Notes: generated by a model not told the origin, from the letters alone. A DNA stretch of 64,000 nt from JALOLV01 sp046295175 (GCA_046295175.1 JBKBNY010000002.1:186001-250000), one strand, 5' to 3'. Shown: positions 1 through 9,154, counted from the stretch's first letter. Translations and numbers: made by a program.

Positions 1-752
1 ATACCGATAAAGTTATTCCCGAATCTGATTATTTAAAGTCAAAACGCGATTACGAAAAATTAGTAAAACAACGTGAAATCGCACTCGAATCGCAGGCGTA
101 CCAAGACGAAAACGCCGCAATTCAGATAAAACAACTCGAAGGAATGCTGGAGCGTACTCAAAAAAACGTAGCGGTTTACCGCGAAACTTTAGAGAATTTG
201 GTTTTGAAAGCTCCTGTTTCGGGTTTGTTGTCTTCGATAGATGTTGAGATTGGTTCAAACATCAATCAAGGACAAAACATCGGACAAATTGACGACTTAG
301 ATGGTTTCAAGATGCGAGTTGATGTTGACGAACACTACATTTCGAGAATCTTTGCGGGGCTACCCGGTAGTTTTGAATTCAATGGTAAAGAATATGCACT
401 CGAAATCTCGAAGATTTATCCCGAAGTTCGCAACGGACGTTTTCAAGTAGATATGGTTTTTCCGAAAGGGGCCCCAGAAGGCATAAAACGTGGACAATCA
501 ACGCCGATTCGTCTCGAATTAGGAAAAGCCTCAAAAGCGATTCTATTGCCAGTCGGTGGTTTCTTCTCTGATACTGGCGGAAACTGGGTTTACGTTGTTG
601 ATAAATCGGGCAAACGTGCCGTAAAACGCAAGATTACATTGGGTCGTAAAAATCCTGAATATTTTGAGGTACTCGAAGGCCTCCAAGAAGGCGAACAAGT
701 AATCACGAGTTCATACGAAAACTTCGGAGATAATGAGGTTTTGGAGTTTTAA
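1..752 (+). CDS. HlyD/MacA-like efflux adaptor subunit (5' end missing)
   Basis: This is the C-terminal part of a periplasmic adaptor (membrane fusion protein). The frame is open from base 3 to the TAA at 752, so the start lies outside the window; the first internal ATG at 144 is not a plausible start because the coding frame runs through it. What is visible is a coiled-coil hairpin end (KQLEGMLERTQKNVAVYRE), then a lipoyl-like half with LKAPVSGLLSSIDVEIGS, then beta-barrel and membrane-proximal segments ending in VLEGLQEGEQVITSS. In the family such adaptors link an inner-membrane ABC pump to an outer-membrane channel. The ATPase and permease that follow on the same strand fit a MacAB-type tripartite system. 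The substrate cannot be read from the sequence. Confidence 0.85.
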   Translation, partial: TDKVIPESDYLKSKRDYEKLVKQREIALESQAYQDENAAIQIKQLEGMLERTQKNVAVYRETLENLVLKAPVSGLLSSIDVEIGSNINQGQNIGQIDDLDGFKMRVDVDEHYISRIFAGLPGSFEFNGKEYALEISKIYPEVRNGRFQVDMVFPKGAPEGIKRGQSTPIRLELGKASKAILLPVGGFFSDTGGNWVYVVDKSGKRAVKRKITLGRKNPEYFEVLEGLQEGEQVITSSYENFGDNEVLEF

Positions 753-792
753 ATGACGGAGACATAATTAGGATTGATTCTAATATATTTTT

Positions 793-879
793 ACCACTAA
801 GTTAGCTTAGAACACAAAGTAACACTAAGTTTTAATTATTTTCTCTGTGAAACTACGTGAACTATGTGTTCTTAGTGGT
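793..879. repeat. Imperfect inverted repeat in the adaptor-ATPase gap
   Basis: The 228-base gap between the adaptor and the ATPase contains outer arms ACCACTAAG (793-801) and CTTAGTGGT (871-879), with inner arms GAACACA (810-816) and TGTGTTC (865-871). The motif CACTAAG occurs twice on the left side. The spacing is too wide for a simple terminator and no T-run follows directly. It resembles a degenerate dispersed palindrome. Function is unknown. Confidence 0.45.
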
Positions 880-980
880 TAAAAAATACATATTTAAACA
901 GAAAAAAGTTATTACAAAATAATTTAAAAACGCTAACCTCTGCGTAATTCTCTTGCCTTTGGCGGAGTTAGGGGGCTGTT

Positions 981-1658
981 ATGATAAAAGTTACTAACCT
1001 ACAGAAAGTTTTTACTACCGAAGAGGTAGAAACAACCGCCTTAAATGGCATCAATATGGAAATCAAAGATGGCGAATTTGTAGCCATCATGGGGCCTTCG
1101 GGTTGCGGTAAATCAACGCTGCTCAATATCCTCGGATTATTGGACAATCCTTCGGGTGGCGAATACGATTTCTACGGAAATCAGGTGGCTCCAATGTCAG
1201 AACGCCAAAGAGCCCAACTTCGCAAAGGTTCGATTGGTTTCATTTTCCAGAGCTTCAATTTGATTGACGAATTGACCGTTTACGAAAACGTCGAATTACC
1301 ACTCCTTTACCTTAAAGTACCAGCCGCTGAGCGTAAAACACAAGTTGAAACAGCTCTTACTCGTATGAACATGATGCACCGCCGCAATCACTTTCCGCAA
1401 CAACTTTCGGGTGGTCAGCAGCAGCGTGTGGCCATTGCTCGTGCGGTTGTGGCAAGACCCAAAATGATACTTGCCGATGAGCCTACGGGTAACTTAGACT
1501 CAACCAATGGCGAAGAAGTAATGAAGCTATTACAAGAACTCAACAACGAAGGCACAACCATCGTGATGGTAACCCACAGCCCTTACGATGCTGGTTTTGC
1601 CCACCGAATCATCAACTTATTCGATGGTAAAGTAGTTACCGAGAATTTCCACGTTTAG
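981..1658 (+). CDS. ABC transporter ATP-binding protein, MacB/LolD type
   Basis: A 225-residue ATPase that powers an export or lipoprotein-release type ABC transporter at the inner membrane. Walker A is GPSGCGKST at residues 38-46, the Q-loop is near FQSFN (89-93), the ABC signature is LSGGQQQR (142-149), and Walker B is ILADEPT (163-169) followed by GNLDS. Length and motifs match the stand-alone MacB/LolD-like ATPases that pair with FtsX-type permeases. It lies between the adaptor and the permease on one strand, so the three probably work as one pump. The exact substrate (macrolide, peptide or lipid) is not inferable. ATG at 981 begins the conserved N-terminus. Confidence 0.93.
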   Translation: MIKVTNLQKVFTTEEVETTALNGINMEIKDGEFVAIMGPSGCGKSTLLNILGLLDNPSGGEYDFYGNQVAPMSERQRAQLRKGSIGFIFQSFNLIDELTVYENVELPLLYLKVPAAERKTQVETALTRMNMMHRRNHFPQQLSGGQQQRVAIARAVVARPKMILADEPTGNLDSTNGEEVMKLLQELNNEGTTIVMVTHSPYDAGFAHRIINLFDGKVVTENFHV

Positions 1659-1703
1659 TTTGCGTTGTCAGTGAAGACACTGGCAACCTAAATTTATCAT
1701 TTT

Positions 1704-1730
1704 ATGAAAAAGCTATTACAAATGTTATGA
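1704..1730 (+). other. Eight-codon open frame overlapping the permease start
   Basis: An ATG at 1704 opens a short frame encoding MKKLLQML whose TGA (1728-1730) overlaps the permease ATG (1727-1729). This arrangement could couple translation, but so short a frame also arises easily by chance. No other support is visible. Confidence 0.2.
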
Positions 1731-4144
1731 TTCGCAACTACATAAAAATCGCGTTCCGAAACCTTTGGAAGAATAAAAGCTACGCCCTTATTAATTTGGT
1801 GGGGCTTTCTTTTGCTTTTGGGTGTAGCATTTTGTTGTTTATGACAAGCTACAACGAACTCACGTTTGATTCTGTGCATCAAAATCGTGACCATATTTTT
1901 AGGGTGTATTTCAAGGTGAATAACCCCAAAAAAGTAAAATATGGAAACACCATGGCAGCACCATTGCGTAATGCCCTGATGAGCGACTACAAAAAAGAGA
2001 TAAAATACGCCAGCCGTGTAATGGATGGCGGTGGACGAATATCTTATAAAGAAAAAACGCTCGATGAGAGTGCAACTTTTGTAGATGCCGATTATCTCAA
2101 GATGTTTAGTATCAAATTGCTCAAAGGCAATGCGAACTCGGCACTCAAAGACCTCGGTAATGTTGTTTTGCGTGAAGATATTGCCCAAAATATATTCGGA
2201 AAAGAAGACCCAATGGGTAAAACGTTTTTGATGAATGTTGACGGCCAAAATAAATCGTTTGTCGTGACGGGTATTTCAGAAAAACTCCCCGATAACACCA
2301 GTATCGAAAACGATATGTTGATACGATTTGAGAATAATCCGAGTTATCAAGAGAACAAAGACCGTTGGGATTCTCAAAACCACGGGGTTTATATCCAATT
2401 GGCCGAAGGAGTCAACTGGCAGGCTTTTGAACTTACTCTAAAAACATTCAGCCAAAAGTATTTTAAAGATTCTATCGAGCAACTCAAAAAAGACGGAGCC
2501 AAACCCGATGAAAGAGGCGAGGTGTTTAGTACTCGTATTTTGCCATTTGCCGATGAGCATTTCGATAAAAATATTGGTGGTGGGCGTTCAATCAGCATAA
2601 TTTATCCATATACATTACTGATAATCAGCATTTTTATTTTGTTGATTGCGTGCATCAACTTTGTCAATCTGAGCATCGCTCGTTCGCTCACACGTGCCAA
2701 AGAGGTCGGAATGCGGAAAGCACTCGGAGCGTTAAAAACACAAATTATCGGACAATTCTGGGGCGAAGCCTTCATTATTTGTGTTTCAGGATGGCTCATT
2801 GGGCTTTTGATGGCTTACTTTTTTATTCCGCAATACAATGCTATGTTTCGTAGCAATCTAAAATTTGTCGATGTACTCAATCCCACTATTTTTGTTTTAC
2901 TATTTGGTGTTTTTGCTCTAATCACGCTGATTGCGGGTGGATACCCTGCTTGGTTTGTTGCTAAGTTTAATACCATTGAGGTTCTTAAAGGTAAAGTTCG
3001 GGTGAGCAATCGTTCAGGATTTATCCGCAATGCTCTGATTATCACGCAGTTTACATTTTCGGTACTACTTATTTGTTGTACCTTAATTATCTGGAATCAG
3101 ATTGACTTTTTGCGTAATTCTCCGATTGGGTATGAGCAATCCAACGTAATTAGTATTCCGGTTGGCAACGAAATGACAGGCAACCGAATGGTCGAATTAT
3201 TCAAAAATAAATTGGCTGGCGAACCAAACATCAAGAGTGTTACGGCCGCCGATAATAACTTAGGCAGAGGCAAAGACGGAAGCAGCTCGAAATCGGTTTT
3301 TGGATTTGTACAAGAAGAGAAAAGTTATTCGACCAATGGGCTTTTTGTAGATTACGACTACATCAAAACCGTCGGGTTGAAGCTAATCGAAGGTCGTGAT
3401 TTTTCTACTCAATACGCAACCGACTCAACCGAGGCCTGCATCATCAACGAATCTATGGCAAAGCAGTTGGGTGGTAAAAACCTAATTGGAAAAAGAATTA
3501 TGCTCGGCGAAAAGGGTAAAGTCATTATCGGAATCGTCAAAGATTATCATTTCGAGTCGCTCAAAAACAAGATTGAGTCGATTACGCTAATGATTAAGGG
3601 CTTCGATTACACCTATTTATTCGTCAAGATTGCTCCCGAAAATACCGACGCAACGATGGCATTGCTCGAAAAAACCTATAAATCAATCGCCCCAAAGTCG
3701 GAGTTTATGGGTACATTTCTGGATGAAAATCGCGAGAATCAGTACCAACGAGAAAAACGCCTTTCGCAGATATTCATCAGTGCAGCCATTTTGGCAATAA
3801 TGCTCTCGTGTCTTGGACTTTTTGCCATTGCTTTGATGATGATTGCCCAACGCACCAAAGAAATCGGCATTCGGAAGGTTTTAGGTTCATCGGTCAGTGG
3901 ATTGGTCATTTTATTGAGCAAAGACTTCCTAAAACTCGTCTTTGTTTCAATCATAATCGCCTCACCGATAGCATATTACGCCATGAACGAATGGCTTTCT
4001 GATTTTGCTTATCAAGTCGGAATCCAGTGGTGGGTTTTTGTGGTTGCGGGAGTTTCGGCTATTTTGATAGCATTCTTGACCGTCAGTTTTCAATCTATCC
4101 GAGCGGCCTTGATGAATCCTGTAAAATCTCTGAAATCTGAATAA
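1727..4144 (+). CDS. ABC transporter permease, MacB/FtsX family
   Basis: An 805-residue inner-membrane permease with the duplicated layout common in Bacteroidota. A first membrane segment lies at about residues 20-40, followed by a MacB-type periplasmic core domain, then an FtsX block of three or four helices (about 285-400). A further helix near 430-450 leads to a second periplasmic domain, and a final FtsX block (about 680-795) contains the typical RTKEIGIRKVLGSS cytoplasmic segment; its counterpart in the first half is RAKEVGMRKALGA. It starts 68 bases after the ATPase gene and is closed by a hairpin terminator at 4169. It should form the membrane part of the adaptor/ATPase system upstream; the substrate is unknown. 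Confidence 0.92.
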   Translation: MIRNYIKIAFRNLWKNKSYALINLVGLSFAFGCSILLFMTSYNELTFDSVHQNRDHIFRVYFKVNNPKKVKYGNTMAAPLRNALMSDYKKEIKYASRVMDGGGRISYKEKTLDESATFVDADYLKMFSIKLLKGNANSALKDLGNVVLREDIAQNIFGKEDPMGKTFLMNVDGQNKSFVVTGISEKLPDNTSIENDMLIRFENNPSYQENKDRWDSQNHGVYIQLAEGVNWQAFELTLKTFSQKYFKDSIEQLKKDGAKPDERGEVFSTRILPFADEHFDKNIGGGRSISIIYPYTLLIISIFILLIACINFVNLSIARSLTRAKEVGMRKALGALKTQIIGQFWGEAFIICVSGWLIGLLMAYFFIPQYNAMFRSNLKFVDVLNPTIFVLLFGVFALITLIAGGYPAWFVAKFNTIEVLKGKVRVSNRSGFIRNALIITQFTFSVLLICCTLIIWNQIDFLRNSPIGYEQSNVISIPVGNEMTGNRMVELFKNKLAGEPNIKSVTAADNNLGRGKDGSSSKSVFGFVQEEKSYSTNGLFVDYDYIKTVGLKLIEGRDFSTQYATDSTEACIINESMAKQLGGKNLIGKRIMLGEKGKVIIGIVKDYHFESLKNKIESITLMIKGFDYTYLFVKIAPENTDATMALLEKTYKSIAPKSEFMGTFLDENRENQYQREKRLSQIFISAAILAIMLSCLGLFAIALMMIAQRTKEIGIRKVLGSSVSGLVILLSKDFLKLVFVSIIIASPIAYYAMNEWLSDFAYQVGIQWWVFVVAGVSAILIAFLTVSFQSIRAALMNPVKSLKSE

Positions 4145-4168
4145 CTTTTGAATAAATACAACTTTCCC

Positions 4169-4206
4169 AACGCCTCGTGTCATTCAAGATGCGAGGCGTT
4201 TTATTT
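4169..4206 (+). terminator. Hairpin terminator after the ABC permease
   Basis: Arms AACGCCTCG (4169-4177) and CGAGGCGTT (4192-4200) are perfect complements separated by 14 bases and followed by a T-rich run. It sits 25 bases after the permease stop, so it should end the efflux operon. Confidence 0.8.
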
Positions 4207-4224
4207 TAGTGAATCGGAATTTTG

Positions 4225-4232
4225 TATATTTG
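4225..4232 (+). promoter_or_regulatory. Putative -7 element for ilvA
   Basis: TATATTTG fits the Bacteroidota -7 consensus TAnnTTTG. No good -33 TTG is seen at the usual distance, so the call is tentative. If real, transcription starts near 4238, which rules out the GTG at 4209 as the ilvA start and favours the ATG at 4284. Confidence 0.4.
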
Positions 4233-4283
4233 AACTTTCGTTTCTACACAATCTCCGATAATCACAAAATTTACGATATAGAA

Positions 4284-5558
4284 ATGCAAACTTCATCAAC
4301 AAAAACACCACAATTACCCGATATTGACAATATTTATTTAGCCGCCGAGCGTTTGGCAGGGGTTGCGTCGCATACACCATTGATGCACAATCTGAATCTT
4401 TCGGAGCGATACGGAGCCAATATTTACCTCAAACGTGAGGATTTGCAGGTGGTGCGTTCGTACAAAATCAGAGGGGCGTATAACAAAATGGCGAGCCTTT
4501 CGACAGACCAACTCACTAAGGGTGTTGTGTGTGCCAGTGCGGGCAATCACGCACAAGGGCTTGCGTATGCGTGCCGCAAAATGCAGGTTTCGGGAACAAT
4601 CTTTATGCCTACAACCACTCCTGCCCAAAAGGTAAAACAGGTTGGTATGTTTGGTAAAGAATTCGTCAAAATCGAATTGGTGGGTGATACTTACGATGAT
4701 GCCTACTACGCCGCCAAAGCATTTTGTGAAGAAAACCACGCTACTTTCATTCACCCATTTGATGATTTACAAGTGATGGAAGGGCAGGGAACTGTCGGGC
4801 TCGAAATATTCAAAGATGCCAATTTCAAGATAGATTATTTACTTTTTGCCATCGGCGGAGGCGGACTTGCGTCTGGCGTTTCGACAGTTTTTAAGCAATT
4901 ATCGCCCAAAACCAAACTCATTGCAATTGAGCCCTTGGGTTCGCCCACGATGAAGGTTTCGCTCGAAAACGGTGAAGTAACTACCCTTGCCGAAATTGAT
5001 AAATTTGTAGATGGTGCTGCCGTGAAACGTGCAGGCGAACAAACTTTTGAGGTTTGTAAACGCTTATTGAACCACGAAATAATACTTGTCCCCGAAGGAA
5101 AAGTCTGCTCGACAATCTTGCAGCTCTACAACGAAGAGGCCATCGTTGCCGAGCCAGCAGGGGCTTTGTCGGTGGCGGCTTTAGATTTTATCAAAGACGA
5201 AATCAAGGGTAAAAATGTAGTTTGCATCATCGGTGGGGGCAATAATGATATTACTCGTACCGAAGAAATCAAGGAGCGTTCGCTGATTTATGAAGGACTA
5301 AAACACTATTTTATCATTCGTTTTCCGCAACGTTCGGGTGCATTTAAAGAGTTTTTGAATTACGTTTTGAGTCCGTCGGATGATATTGTGCATTTTGAAT
5401 ACTCCAAAAAAACGGCTCGTGAGCGTGGACCAGCACTTATCGGTATCGAAATCAAGCAAAAGGCTGATTTTAAACCTCTACTCGACAGAATGAACGAATA
5501 CAAGATTCAGTACGAATACATCAACGATAAACCTGATTTATTTGAGTTTTTGATATAG
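4284..5558 (+). CDS. ilvA: Threonine ammonia-lyase (threonine dehydratase)
   Basis: A 424-residue PLP enzyme that converts L-threonine to 2-oxobutanoate and ammonia, the first step toward isoleucine. The PLP lysine is K61 in RSYKIRGAYNK, the phosphate-binding glycine run is GGGGLASG, and a second conserved run is CIIGGGNND. The C-terminal 90 or so residues (from about LKHYFIIRFPQRSGA) form an ACT-like regulatory region of the shorter IlvA type, consistent with feedback control by isoleucine. I chose ATG 4284 over a GTG at 4209 because a -7-like element lies downstream of that GTG and the extra 25 residues look unlike the family. A catabolic threonine dehydratase role is possible but less likely given the ACT-like end. 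Confidence 0.92.
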   Translation: MQTSSTKTPQLPDIDNIYLAAERLAGVASHTPLMHNLNLSERYGANIYLKREDLQVVRSYKIRGAYNKMASLSTDQLTKGVVCASAGNHAQGLAYACRKMQVSGTIFMPTTTPAQKVKQVGMFGKEFVKIELVGDTYDDAYYAAKAFCEENHATFIHPFDDLQVMEGQGTVGLEIFKDANFKIDYLLFAIGGGGLASGVSTVFKQLSPKTKLIAIEPLGSPTMKVSLENGEVTTLAEIDKFVDGAAVKRAGEQTFEVCKRLLNHEIILVPEGKVCSTILQLYNEEAIVAEPAGALSVAALDFIKDEIKGKNVVCIIGGGNNDITRTEEIKERSLIYEGLKHYFIIRFPQRSGAFKEFLNYVLSPSDDIVHFEYSKKTARERGPALIGIEIKQKADFKPLLDRMNEYKIQYEYINDKPDLFEFLI

Positions 5559-5567
5559 TTTTTGGAG

Positions 5568-5593
5568 GACGGCTTTTCAAGCCGTCTTTTTTG
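5568..5593 (+). terminator. Terminator after ilvA (REP-like hairpin)
   Basis: Perfect arms GACGGCTT (5568-5575) and AAGCCGTC (5579-5586) enclose TTC and are followed by a T-run. It works as an ilvA terminator by position. Its form resembles the palindrome at 27447. Confidence 0.8.
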
Positions 5594-5634
5594 TTATTTG
5601 GTGCTGTCTCCAATAATCAATTTAATTCGAAGAA

Positions 5635-7449
5635 CTACATTTTTTTACCATATTTTCTAAAAGCAGCAATAAGTTGATAAATAAAAAATGGTATTACAAC
5701 AAAGCGAGAAAATCCAAAAATAAACTTAGTTAACCATGAAATGTTTGAGGGTAATTCCCCTGTTAAATTTTTGATAAAATCATTTAACTTCGTTGTAGGG
5801 TGAATAAAGTCGAAGATTAAACCCAACTTCCATTTTATTGCATAAATAATATTATTGGTGGCTGAAAATCCTAAAGAATATGTTAACAACTCCAGACTAA
5901 TGAAAATAACCGTCAATGCTAATATAAGAGCTAAAAACCAACTTTGCCCAAAATTATTTGATATCCAATTTAAAGAAAGATTAAGAATTTCTGGTATTTT
6001 CTTAATGTTGAATTCCTGCCATAGTTGTTTATAGTATGTTTTCATCTCCTCAGCATAATACTCATTAGCAGTAAGAGAATCACCCCTATTTTCATAAACT
6101 TTTTTAATTTGGCTTAATGCAAGACGTTTTTGTTCATTATCGATTGATTTAATATTGACAGAATGAGGCATCCGTGTTCCAACTAAAAACATTTCACTCA
6201 TTTTTGAGGATTGAAATTCGAATGTATAACCTGTCAAATTACAATCAATAATCGTCGTTTTTCCTAAATCCGAATTAATTAGTTTAATTTTAGGTTCATC
6301 TGTTGTGATATTAGCAAAATTTAGTCTTGATAATTCCAGAACTTCTATATTTGTAAAGTGTATATTACCAAAATTGGAAAACCTATCGAAAGTTAATTCT
6401 TGTATTTTAGCTTGATTAACTTGAAAGAAGCTATCCTTGCTCAAAATAGACCTCAAGAATTCGACTTGATTAAATGAGGTTTCGTTTATAAATAAATTAA
6501 AAATTCCTTTCGTTGCTGTGAATGAGAATCTATTTATATAAACTTCTTTATGGGTGAAAAATCTACTAATTTTCTCAATATTATCAATATTTAAGTAATT
6601 AATTTTAGCTTGGGAAATAGAAATATTATTTGTAAAACTACCACCTATAAACTCTACTTTCTCTTTAAAGTTTCCGCCATTAATTTCAAACTTTTCATCA
6701 AATTCGCCATTTTTAATAGAAACTATTTGGTTAAAGTCGCCACTTTCAATTATAAAGTCCTTCTTAAATTTACCTCCATATATAACTAATTCATCGATAT
6801 TGTTGTCTTTGAAAATAATATCACCTTTGTACTCTACTAACTGATTTAACTCTACTTTTTTAATTAATGGAGAATCTTTAAATATAATATCAGAATTAAA
6901 ACTACATTCAGAGTCAATTTTAATTAGGTCACTATTAATACTCTCCAAAAATATTCTATTGAGTGAATTTTCACCAAAATAAAGAACTTTGAAATTACCC
7001 TTAAATCGTGTAGAGTTTATATTGTTATTTAATAGTTGTACATCCCCAAAAGAACCAATCATGGAAAAACTCTCCACCGACAGATTACTGATGCTTGCAG
7101 GAAAAGAAATTTTACATTCTGTTATCTGTAAAGAGTTTAACTTTATATTTTCAATTTTAAAAAAATCAAGAAACTGACAATTTTCAATAATAATATATTC
7201 TGAATTATGCACTCCTTTAACTGAAAAGCTAAAATAAAATGCGAAGTGGCAGTTTCTAATAATTACAGGTAAAGAAATAATTAATTCGCTTGATATCGTA
7301 TTAATATATTGAATATAAAGATTTTCAATAATTATTACTTTACTATTTGGTCCCCCACTTGGATAGCCAATGGGTGTTGACTTAATGTAATCTGGTCTTT
7401 CTGCCCTTAATATTTCAATAAAATCTTTCTCATTAAGCCATTTATCCAT
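5635..7449 (-). CDS. Beta-helix (pentapeptide-like) protein with C-terminal membrane segments
   Basis: A 604-residue protein of unknown function. From about residue 35 to 430 it has regular beta-strand repeats rich in I, N, F, S and K (for example DIIFKDSPLIKK, DIIFKDNNIDEL, KFEINGGNFKEKVEFIGG), spaced as expected for a right-handed beta-helix. These do not fit the strict A(D/N)LxX pentapeptide rule but are related in style. A helical linker around QIKKVYENRGDSLTANEYY precedes two hydrophobic segments (about 500-525 and 575-598). That linker type is known from pentapeptide-repeat proteins fused to membrane or channel domains. No signal peptide is visible, so the repeat domain may face the cytoplasm. 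The gene is strikingly AT-rich compared with its neighbours and stands alone between two terminators, suggesting horizontal transfer. Confidence 0.75.
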   Translation of the reverse strand: MDKWLNEKDFIEILRAERPDYIKSTPIGYPSGGPNSKVIIIENLYIQYINTISSELIISLPVIIRNCHFAFYFSFSVKGVHNSEYIIIENCQFLDFFKIENIKLNSLQITECKISFPASISNLSVESFSMIGSFGDVQLLNNNINSTRFKGNFKVLYFGENSLNRIFLESINSDLIKIDSECSFNSDIIFKDSPLIKKVELNQLVEYKGDIIFKDNNIDELVIYGGKFKKDFIIESGDFNQIVSIKNGEFDEKFEINGGNFKEKVEFIGGSFTNNISISQAKINYLNIDNIEKISRFFTHKEVYINRFSFTATKGIFNLFINETSFNQVEFLRSILSKDSFFQVNQAKIQELTFDRFSNFGNIHFTNIEVLELSRLNFANITTDEPKIKLINSDLGKTTIIDCNLTGYTFEFQSSKMSEMFLVGTRMPHSVNIKSIDNEQKRLALSQIKKVYENRGDSLTANEYYAEEMKTYYKQLWQEFNIKKIPEILNLSLNWISNNFGQSWFLALILALTVIFISLELLTYSLGFSATNNIIYAIKWKLGLIFDFIHPTTKLNDFIKNLTGELPSNISWLTKFIFGFSRFVVIPFFIYQLIAAFRKYGKKM

Positions 7450-7497
7450 AATCTGTAATAATTTTCTATATGCGACCCTATTAAATTTTATCCAAAC

Positions 7498-7533
7498 AAA
7501 GCCCCATTCTTCAACGTAGAAGAATGGGGCTTT
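7498..7533 (-). terminator. Terminator after the DUF4301 gene
   Basis: Perfect 15-base arms, 7498-7512 and 7519-7533 (core GCCCCATTCTTC / GAAGAATGGGGC), enclose six bases. Read on the minus strand it follows the DUF4301 stop by about 20 bases and runs into a T-rich stretch. Confidence 0.85.
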
Positions 7534-7554
7534 GAATAAATTATCTACTGAAAT

Positions 7555-9036
7555 TTACGCTGGTTGATGTTCTTTACGAAGTAAATCGTTTACGGTTTTT
7601 ACAGGGTTAAACGTAATCAATGGTACTTCTACAAAAAGCGTGTTCCAGTCCGACATTGAGCCGTTCCAAAGCCCTGGCAACTCTTGTGCTTTGAGGTCTT
7701 TTCCACTCTGCGATTTTTGGGTGATAAAGCCCGTTTGTGGGTCTCGGAACTGCAATAAATCAAATTTATTTCCTTTGTAGTCTTTCATAGAGCAAATCAA
7801 ATCTACCGGATTGAAGTGCGTAGCTTTATCGAAAATCTCTTTTTGAGCCGCATTCGCCAAATCAATCTGTGCCGATTCAACGACTTGAAGCGACGTTGTA
7901 CCATCAGCATTTTCTGCCCAGAATGGTCCACCACCCGGTTCGCCTACATTTTTTACCATTCCGCACACACGCAATGGGCGGTTGAGCTTATTCTTGAGGT
8001 ATGCTATTTTTTCTTCTTTTGAGTATCCAGCAAAATCGGCCGAAGGCAAGGTACAGAGTTGATTTGCCAAGAATGTCGATATTTCATTTATCAAGGCATC
8101 GCTGCTATCGGTTTCTAATTGGGTCTGATACGCAAAGACTTTCTGCTGAAAATCTAATAAAACACCTGCCAATGCCTTTTTGTAATCGATGGTGGTATCT
8201 TTCAATCGGTCTGGTACTACATTATCAATGTTTTTGATGAATACCACATCGGCCGATTGGTCGTTTAGGTTTGACAATAAAGCACCATGACCTGCTGGAC
8301 GGAACAATAATGAGCCATCATTGGTACGGAATGGCGTATTGTCCATATTGACAGCAATGGTATCGGTCGATGGCTTTTGCTCCGAAAAACTAATATCATA
8401 TTTCACACCAAAAAGCGACTCATAACTGCCTAAAACTCTATCAATCAAAGCTTTAAATTTAGGACGATGCTCAGGCGAAACTGTAAAATGTAGTTTTACT
8501 TTTCCTGCCGAGTTGGCGTATTTTGCTCCTTCTACCAAATGTTCTTCGGCAGGCGTGCGAGAAGTATCGCCGTAGGCATGAAACTCCAAAAGTCCTTTTG
8601 GCAAGCTACCGTAGTCTAATCCTTTGTCAGTCAATAGATAGTCTAAGATTGTTTGAGCATCGGCATTTTCGCTCCCAATTGCCTTTATCAACGAATCATA
8701 AAACGCAAAACCTTTTAATCGTTCCAAAAATTCGGTTACTGATTTATCGAATTTACCTTCATCTTTTGCCGAAAACAATGATTTAAACATCCTTGTAGCG
8801 GCACCCGATGCTGGTACAAATTTCAGCAAATCGAGGCTATCGGCTTGATTATCAAATATTTGTTTGTATTTCTCTACGTCTCCTTCTTCGAGTTTAATCA
8901 TGCCGTCGCCGATGGTAGCGGCTTTGATGACATTCATAAACGGAAAACCCGTCTTAAAATTTTCTATCTGTTGGTTAATGGTTGGGAGGTCGGCACCTCT
9001 CGATTCAATCTGTTGTAGGTCCTTATCAGAAAACAT
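7555..9036 (-). CDS. DUF4301 family protein
   Basis: A protein of 493 residues if translation starts at the internal ATG at 9036, giving MFSDKDLQQIESRGA, the usual beginning of DUF4301 proteins; an upstream start at 9102 would add 22 residues that look non-family. Conserved-looking blocks are FVPASGAATRMFKSLF near residue 75, FRPAGHGALLSNLNDQ near 250 and GMVKNVGEPGGGPFWA near 360. These glycine-rich motifs resemble nucleotidyltransferase or sugar-phosphate pyrophosphorylase loops, but that is only a resemblance. The family is common in Bacteroidota and has no established reaction that I can name. It is a single-gene unit, divergent from the PorP/SprF gene. Confidence 0.85.
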   Translation of the reverse strand: MFSDKDLQQIESRGADLPTINQQIENFKTGFPFMNVIKAATIGDGMIKLEEGDVEKYKQIFDNQADSLDLLKFVPASGAATRMFKSLFSAKDEGKFDKSVTEFLERLKGFAFYDSLIKAIGSENADAQTILDYLLTDKGLDYGSLPKGLLEFHAYGDTSRTPAEEHLVEGAKYANSAGKVKLHFTVSPEHRPKFKALIDRVLGSYESLFGVKYDISFSEQKPSTDTIAVNMDNTPFRTNDGSLLFRPAGHGALLSNLNDQSADVVFIKNIDNVVPDRLKDTTIDYKKALAGVLLDFQQKVFAYQTQLETDSSDALINEISTFLANQLCTLPSADFAGYSKEEKIAYLKNKLNRPLRVCGMVKNVGEPGGGPFWAENADGTTSLQVVESAQIDLANAAQKEIFDKATHFNPVDLICSMKDYKGNKFDLLQFRDPQTGFITQKSQSGKDLKAQELPGLWNGSMSDWNTLFVEVPLITFNPVKTVNDLLRKEHQPA

Positions 9037-9154
9037 ACGCTTAGGTCGGTTAACGGTTCTATTTGCCCAAAGTTCAAATTTTTGAAATAAATAAAGAAAC
9101 AATCACAGAGGTTTTTTCGTGAATCGCTCCAATAATTTTAAAAAACCAGAATCG

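Noticed and set aside
1727..4144. Macrolide-specific exporter (macB naming)
   Set aside because: Fold and operon agree with MacAB, but the substrate cannot be read from the sequence and most Bacteroidota members are of unknown specificity.
4209..4283. GTG start for threonine dehydratase
   Set aside because: A TAnnTTTG element lies downstream of it and the extra residues are not family-like; ATG 4284 is preferred.
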